A DNA stretch of 9,419 bases from Nitrospiraceae bacterium (GTDB taxonomy: Bacteria > Nitrospirota > Nitrospiria > Nitrospirales > UBA8639): assembly GCA_003523945.1 (NCBI GenBank), contig DOFS01000366.1:1-9419 (forward strand), read 5' to 3'. Positions 5,545-9,419 of this stretch are shown in pieces; within the stretch, counting starts at the first letter, position 1, and every line of letters begins with the position of its first letter. The position numbers and the translations under genes were made by a program. Under the pieces are notes generated by a model. That model did no database searches. It was not told where the DNA came from and was given only the letters and a program-made list of their open reading frames with translations.

Positions 5545-6705
5545 GTGATTGTTGTGGGGATGATGTCAGGGACGTCGGCGGATGGGGTGGATGCCGCAGT
5601 CGTGGATATTCGAGGAACCGGACATCGTCTCAAGAGTGTCCTGCTCAAACATGTTGGTCGTCCTTATGCTCCCGGCCTTCGTCAACGGATTTTACAAATT
5701 TGTGAGCAGGGGACCGTAGGGCAGATCTGTCACCTCAATGTGGTCCTAGGGGAAGTGTTTGCCAAAACTGCGTTGCTAGCAATAAAACATTCCGGTATTT
5801 CTCCTCAACGAGTGGCGTTGATTGGCTCACATGGTCAAACGATTCATCATCGGCCCGTCGCGATCTATGAGCCTGGTATTGGTCAGATCCGTTCCACACT
5901 CCAGATTGGAGATCCCCGTGTGATTGCGGAACGTACCGGAATCACGACGGTATCAGATTTTCGAGCTAGAGATCTGGCGGTGGGTGGAGAGGGGGCTCCA
6001 CTGACTCCTTATGTCCATGCCCTTCTCTTTGCTCAAAACCGGGCCACCCGAATGGTGGTCAATCTGGGGGGGATTGCCAATGTGACTATATTACCTGGAG
6101 GGGGAACCTTGGCAGCCGTGCGGGCGTTTGATACCGGACCATGCAATATGTTGTTGGATGGATTGGTGGCAAGGGAGTCAAAGGAAAAAGCCAGATTTGA
6201 CCAAGGTGGTCGTCTTGCCAAAAAGGGACAGGTGCATGGGGGCTTGCTTCGTTGGTTGCTTGCTCACCCCTATGTGTCTCGACACCCTCCCAAATCCACG
6301 GGCCGTGAGATGTTTGGGGAGGGCTATATTCAGCGCGTGTGGGCTCAAGCGCAGCGTCGTCATTTGGCGTTTCCCGACCTCTTAGCGACGAGCTGCCGGT
6401 TTATTGCTCAGGTGATTTACCACGCGCAACAGTGGACGAAGGAGGTTCCTGATGAGTTGGTGGTTGGAGGCGGGGGGGTGCGGAATGCTCGTCTCTGGTC
6501 AGAACTGTCCGGTGTGTTCGATCCCATTCCCGTAAAGCGCATGGATGTTTGTGGGGCATCCAACCAGGCATTTGAGGCGCAAGCCTTTGCGGTGTTGGCG
6601 TATCAAACAGTGCGGGGCGTTTGTGCCAACCTCCCCAAGGTCACGGGGGCTCGCCGTCCGGTTATTCTGGGGACGGTGACTCCGGGTAGGCACGGACTAC
6701 CCTAG
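5545..6705 (+). CDS. anmK: Anhydro-N-acetylmuramic acid kinase
   Basis: AnmK uses ATP and water to turn 1,6-anhydro-N-acetylmuramic acid, released when peptidoglycan is recycled, into MurNAc-6-phosphate in the cytoplasm. The protein is 386 residues, close to the family size. Conserved blocks in order: GMMSGTSADGVDAA (5-18, phosphate-binding), GSHGQTIHH (94-102), DPRVIAERTG (123-132) and FRARDLAVGGEGAPL (139-153). These are followed by NLGGIANVT (173-181), FDTGPCNMLLDG (195-206) with the likely catalytic Asp196, PPKSTGRE (248-255) and VVGGGGVRN (306-314). The glycine usual in DTGPGN is Cys200 here, a mild departure. The GTG start at 5545 has GAGG six bases upstream, and an ATG at 5528 is out of frame. 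No other recycling gene is in the window. Confidence 0.95.
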   Translation: MIVVGMMSGTSADGVDAAVVDIRGTGHRLKSVLLKHVGRPYAPGLRQRILQICEQGTVGQICHLNVVLGEVFAKTALLAIKHSGISPQRVALIGSHGQTIHHRPVAIYEPGIGQIRSTLQIGDPRVIAERTGITTVSDFRARDLAVGGEGAPLTPYVHALLFAQNRATRMVVNLGGIANVTILPGGGTLAAVRAFDTGPCNMLLDGLVARESKEKARFDQGGRLAKKGQVHGGLLRWLLAHPYVSRHPPKSTGREMFGEGYIQRVWAQAQRRHLAFPDLLATSCRFIAQVIYHAQQWTKEVPDELVVGGGGVRNARLWSELSGVFDPIPVKRMDVCGASNQAFEAQAFAVLAYQTVRGVCANLPKVTGARRPVILGTVTPGRHGLP

Positions 6706-6744
6706 GGTGTACTTTATTGTTGGATCCTCTTTTCCCTTGGCGAT

Positions 6745-7290
6745 ATGACGGATGCGTTGATGTCTCAGAACGGACTCTCCCTGATTCTCCTGGCGGGCTT
6801 CATGCTCGGAGTGGTGGTGCTGTTGCGATGGATCTGGCGCCGTCCCCTCCCGGAAGGGACATTACCCGCTTTGAGTTCTGAGTCTGTTGAGAGCGTGGTG
6901 ACCCCTCGACCACTCATGTCGCCGGAAGAAGCCACTCTCTACAACCTGATTACCTTAGCCGCCAGGGACCATATGCTGGTATTGGCTAAAATCCCGCTCT
7001 TAAGCGTCCTGTCTGTTGTCGATAAAGATGAAGAAGCTCGAAAGGCGGTCATGCGAACGATTCAGCCTGTTCGTTGCGATGTGGTACTTGCGCATCCCGG
7101 CACACTTAAAGTCATGACGGTGATTACCTTCAACAAGGATGCTTTCAGTCTGGCGGGACGGGAGGAGCGGTGGCGGTTTGTGGAGACCCTCTTGAAAGCG
7201 GCAGGAATTCAATCGATTGGTCTTCAGGTCTCTCAGACGTATTCGGTGGAACAACTTACCGGATTGCTTGGCCTGGCTGAGGAAGAGTAG
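6745..7290 (+). CDS. Membrane-anchored DUF2726-like protein
   Basis: This 181-residue protein has one N-terminal membrane helix (about residues 9-30), a short linker, and a domain from about 57 that resembles DUF2726. The markers are MSPEEATLYNLITLAARDHMLVLAKIPLLSVL (58-89) and RCDVVLAHPGTLKVMTVI (110-127). As I recall, typical DUF2726 domains read DFVL...ViElDD...H here, with a nuclease-like acidic pair. In this protein that stretch is DVVLAHPGTLKVMTVITFN, so the acidic pair and its downstream partner are gone, and a nuclease role is unlikely. AAGIQSIGLQV (152-162) matches the family's closing strand. The gene begins 39 bp after anmK with no good ribosome site, which suggests cotranscription. 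Function is unknown, and the domain call is from memory. Confidence 0.7.
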   Translation: MTDALMSQNGLSLILLAGFMLGVVVLLRWIWRRPLPEGTLPALSSESVESVVTPRPLMSPEEATLYNLITLAARDHMLVLAKIPLLSVLSVVDKDEEARKAVMRTIQPVRCDVVLAHPGTLKVMTVITFNKDAFSLAGREERWRFVETLLKAAGIQSIGLQVSQTYSVEQLTGLLGLAEEE

Positions 7291-7319
7291 GGCTGGATCG
7301 GCAATCCTTTTTCGGTAAA

Positions 7320-7336
7320 GACCCTGGGCGGGGGTC
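7320..7336 (-). terminator. Weak hairpin between convergent genes
   Basis: GACCC (7320-7324) pairs with GGGTC (7332-7336) around a seven-base loop. On the minus strand the stem is followed by TTTACC, so it may help end the gene at 7348. The stem is only 5 bp and the T-run short, so this is tentative. Confidence 0.35.
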
Positions 7337-7347
7337 ATGGGGGGCGA

Positions 7348-7968
7348 TTATTTTGTGATGACCGGCAGGATCGCCTGAAACGCCTTTAGCCCCTCATCCA
7401 CGATGGTACCTGTTTCCACTGCCGGATCATCTAATGGAAGAAATCGTGCAATTTTAAAGAACGTGCGATGGTCGAGTGTTGCGGCGACTTCTGATCGTCG
7501 ATCGTGGGTGATCGGGAGGGTCAAGCCTGATCCGGCCTTCCATTCCCAGAGAGACGGGCTGAGACAGAGGCAGAGATGATGATCTGCCACCTCCGAATAT
7601 CGATTAAATAGATTGCGTCGATACTGCTGCACAAGTGGGCCTTCAACTATCAGGGCGAAGACCATATGGTGCCCCCACCAGATGAGGGAACGGAACGCGA
7701 ACTTGTTCTCACGCGTATAAAATCTTGGGAAATCCACATATTGGTATGGGAAATTTTCTAGATGCTCGCCTTTCACAAATTGCCTGGCTTGAGGGTCGAA
7801 CCCTTCGGGAGCGAGAAGGGGCTGTGAGGCGATTTCTGCCTCGATCCGGTTCTGAAGATGTTCCAGGATCTGTTTGATTTTGCCTGAAATCGTGGCTTTC
7901 TTTCGGAAAAACTCCTGATCGGCCAAAAGGGCCAGTTCATCAGCAGTGAAGGAATAATGAATAGTCAT
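7348..7968 (-). CDS. Conserved-looking protein of unknown function, aromatic core motif
   Basis: This 206-residue soluble protein has no signal peptide or membrane segment. Residues 10-50 are helical and charged (TADELALLADQEFFRKKATI and on). The central part, NFPYQYVDFPRFYTRENKF (72-90) followed by AFRSLIWWGHHMVFALIVEG (91-110), is rich in aromatic residues and looks like the conserved heart of a family; I have a loose memory of similar proteins in Bacteroidetes that share a Y-x-x-L/V-D-Y/F-P-R and WWG pattern. Cys and His pairs occur at 130-135 (HHLCLC). The ATG at 7966-7968 has only a partial GGA upstream. It is convergent with the DUF2726-like gene and divergent from exonuclease III, so it probably stands alone. 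I cannot assign a function. Confidence 0.8.
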   Translation of the reverse strand: MTIHYSFTADELALLADQEFFRKKATISGKIKQILEHLQNRIEAEIASQPLLAPEGFDPQARQFVKGEHLENFPYQYVDFPRFYTRENKFAFRSLIWWGHHMVFALIVEGPLVQQYRRNLFNRYSEVADHHLCLCLSPSLWEWKAGSGLTLPITHDRRSEVAATLDHRTFFKIARFLPLDDPAVETGTIVDEGLKAFQAILPVITK

Positions 7969-7997
7969 CAGGTTATCCGACTAAGGATCGGGTGAGG

Positions 7998-8020
7998 AAG
8001 GACATGTGTCCTTTTTCTTT
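7998..8020 (+). terminator. Terminator-like hairpin with T-tract in the exonuclease III leader
   Basis: AAGGAC (7998-8003) and GTCCTT (8008-8013) form a 6-bp stem with an ATGT loop, then a T-rich run (TTTCTTT) to 8020. The only plus-strand gene nearby is downstream, so the hairpin would sit in the leader of the exonuclease transcript rather than after a gene. It could attenuate transcription or mark the end of an upstream transcript. The six-base stem is modest. Confidence 0.45.
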
Positions 8021-8067
8021 TTGAGGAATGTGCCTTGGGTGAGTGGACAATGGGAGTTTCAAGACGA

Positions 8068-8844
8068 ATGAAAATTGCGACCTACAATGTCAATTCTATT
8101 CGAAAGCGGATCGATATTCTTCACAAGTGGTTACGGCAACACAAACCGGATGTCGTGTGTCTTCAAGAGACCAAAGTACAGGATCATGAGTTTCCCCTGC
8201 AAGCATTTGCCGACTTACCCTATGTCATCAACTTTTGTGGTGAGAAATCCTATAACGGCGTGGCCATTTTCAGTCGGACCCCACCGGACCTGGTGTCATT
8301 TGGTTTTGGAGACGGGGAACCACAAGAGGATTCCACCCGTCTGGCCAGGGTGGTGGTCAATGGCATTACGATTATCAATACCTATATTCCGCAGGGATTT
8401 ACCATTGATTCACCGAAATATGCGTATAAATTAGAATGGTTTCAGCGATTGAGACGGTATTTTTCGCGCGTGGTTTCACCAGGACAATCCGTAATTTGGT
8501 GTGGAGATATGAATGTGGCCCCTGAACCGATTGACGTGCATAGCCCCGAAAAACATCTGAAGCATGTGTGTTTTCATGAAGATGTACGTCGGGCCTATCA
8601 GCAGACGGTATCCTGGGGATTCGTGGATGTGTTTCGGCATCATTTTCCGCGTCGCCAGCAATTTACGTTTTGGGACTATAGACGTCCAGGTGCCCTGGAA
8701 GCCAACCGTGGGTGGCGAATCGATCATATTCTCGTCACCCCGACGCTTCTTCCTTATTCTCACACGGCGAATGTGGATATTCAGCCCCGTCGCGAAGAGA
8801 GCCCATCCGACCATACGGTCTTGTGGGCGGAATTCTTAGCGTGA
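8068..8844 (+). CDS. xth: Exodeoxyribonuclease III (AP endonuclease family)
   Basis: This 258-residue enzyme of the ExoIII/EEP fold repairs DNA by cutting at abasic sites and trimming 3' ends. From this start it shows KIATYNVNSIRKR (2-14), the metal-binding Glu in CLQETK (31-36, Glu34), GDMNVA (146-151) with Asp147 and Asn149, RIDH (217-220) and the closing SDHT (247-250). The set of acidic and histidine residues is intact, so it should be active. Three starts are possible. ATG 8068 begins where family members normally begin but has GGGAG 11 bases away; ATG 8050 follows GGTGAG by 6 bases; TTG 8035 follows GAGGA by 7 bases and would add 11 residues. I favour 8068 because of the family alignment, without certainty. 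A hairpin at 8852-8874 follows the gene. Confidence 0.93.
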   Translation: MKIATYNVNSIRKRIDILHKWLRQHKPDVVCLQETKVQDHEFPLQAFADLPYVINFCGEKSYNGVAIFSRTPPDLVSFGFGDGEPQEDSTRLARVVVNGITIINTYIPQGFTIDSPKYAYKLEWFQRLRRYFSRVVSPGQSVIWCGDMNVAPEPIDVHSPEKHLKHVCFHEDVRRAYQQTVSWGFVDVFRHHFPRRQQFTFWDYRRPGALEANRGWRIDHILVTPTLLPYSHTANVDIQPRREESPSDHTVLWAEFLA

Positions 8845-8851
8845 GGGAAGA

Positions 8852-8874
8852 GGTCGGTCCTTGTGGAACCGACC
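8852..8874 (+). terminator. Hairpin after exonuclease III
   Basis: GGTCGGT (8852-8858) pairs with ACCGACC (8868-8874). An inner CC/GG pair, with one bulged A, tops the stem with a TTGT loop. It begins eight bases after the stop codon. No T-run follows, so it may act with Rho or only protect the mRNA end. Confidence 0.5.
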
Positions 8875-8957
8875 CTGGCACATGAGCCGTATTCCGTTGC
8901 CTGACGAGGAACTCAAGGTTCGTCACGTCCGGTCGTAGAAGACGCAATGGCAGAAGG

Positions 8958-8983
8958 AAAAAATCAGGGAAAGGGGTGTCCCT
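8958..8983 (-). terminator. Intrinsic terminator of the arginine decarboxylase gene
   Basis: On the minus strand, AGGGA and TCCCT pair around an eight-base loop and are followed by GA and six T residues (plus-strand AAAAAA at 8958-8963). The first stem base overlaps the stop codon, so transcription would end directly behind the gene. The stem is short (5 bp), but the T-run is good. Confidence 0.55.
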
Positions 8984-9419
8984 TAACGACTGGACTTTGA
9001 TTTGCGGGGACTGGGCTTGGAATCTTCTTTGATGTTTTCAAGAGGAATAAAGACTGCACATGCCACCACGGTGGTCCAGAGATTCGGTTTTCCGATCGCA
9101 GATTGAGTAATGTTCTGGGTTCGAACAATATCACTTCCCATTTTAAACACCTGCTCCCGTTCCTTCCATGCGACATTCGGATCGAATTTGATGCCAAGCG
9201 TGGTCGCAAGCATTTGGGCTGCGAGGTCCTCGGTGTACTCTCCGGCCTCTTCGTCCGTTTCACCATAGGCATGGTGCTCGGACAGATAGCCATAATTGAC
9301 CTTTCTGCCAGAGGGGATGGCCAAGCCTATTGAGGCGGAAATCAAGCGATTCCGTTCATTGGTTTCAGATCTGGCCATGACGCAAAAGGTAATTTCACCG
9401 GGGTTGAGCAATTGTTCGC
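8983..9419 (-). CDS. Pyruvoyl-dependent arginine decarboxylase, C-terminal part (5' end beyond window)
   Basis: The enzyme converts arginine to agmatine, the first step of a polyamine route, using a pyruvoyl group made by self-cleavage of the proenzyme. About 144 residues are visible, reading in frame to the window edge ([12 protein letters not shown] at the left). Family blocks: [62 protein letters not shown] and, near the end, [13 protein letters not shown] and [11 protein letters not shown]. The self-cleavage serine and the N-terminal subunit lie outside the window, so activity cannot be judged. The tail ([11 protein letters not shown]) is basic and poorly conserved. The TTG at 9409-9411 is not the real start because the frame continues upstream. 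A terminator lies at its end. It is convergent with exonuclease III. The family is recognised with high confidence; the role in polyamine synthesis is inferred. Confidence 0.9.
   Translation of the reverse strand, partial: EQLLNPGEITFCVMARSETNERNRLISASIGLAIPSGRKVNYGYLSEHHAYGETDEEAGEYTEDLAAQMLATTLGIKFDPNVAWKEREQVFKMGSDIVRTQNITQSAIGKPNLWTTVVACAVFIPLENIKEDSKPSPRKSKSSR

Noticed and set aside
8476..8814. Open frames of 91 and 112 codons on both strands inside exonuclease III
   Set aside because: They are shadows of the strongly conserved exonuclease frame and contain no motifs of their own.

Overview
The window looks like chromosomal DNA from a Gram-negative, free-living bacterium. Nitrospirota (Nitrospira-like) is my best guess. 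This rests on the mix of gene families, on an intergenic repeat that resembles dispersed repeats I remember from Nitrospira genomes, and on moderate base composition; it is inference, not proof. I see no phage, plasmid, CRISPR, tRNA or rRNA signal.

Left part (1-2466, minus strand): a small type IV pilus / type II secretion-like operon, transcribed right to left. The order is a membrane-anchored TPR protein, a prepilin-like protein with a classic cleavage site, and a GspE/PilB-type assembly ATPase that runs off the left edge. The annotated TPR gene stops early. A coding-like +1 frame continues for 55 codons from its 3' end to 3 bases before the pilin start, which is the most curious signal here.

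Middle (2467-3106) is non-coding. It holds an interrupted palindrome, a roughly 157-bp repeat element with imperfect terminal inverted repeats, a 9-bp inverted repeat and a very strong 14-bp terminator hairpin. The terminator belongs to the bolA-grx pair (3107-3692, minus), a tightly coupled iron-sulfur/redox unit whose glutaredoxin has CGFT in place of CGFS.

Next come a purine-rich tract with four GGGAA repeats, an alpha/beta-hydrolase esterase (3936-4670, minus) and a 59-residue zinc-ribbon protein (4777-4956, minus). Divergent from these is a plus-strand cluster: a GNAT acetyltransferase, anhydro-N-acetylmuramic acid kinase AnmK (peptidoglycan recycling) and a membrane-anchored DUF2726-like protein.

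Right part: a minus-strand protein of unknown function with a conserved-looking aromatic core (7348-7968), exonuclease III (DNA repair, plus strand) behind a terminator-like leader hairpin, and the C-terminal part of a pyruvoyl-dependent arginine decarboxylase (minus strand, cut by the right edge). Most of this is housekeeping. The parts worth a second look are the frame break in the pilus-type operon, the repeat element, the degenerate domains and the regulatory hairpins.
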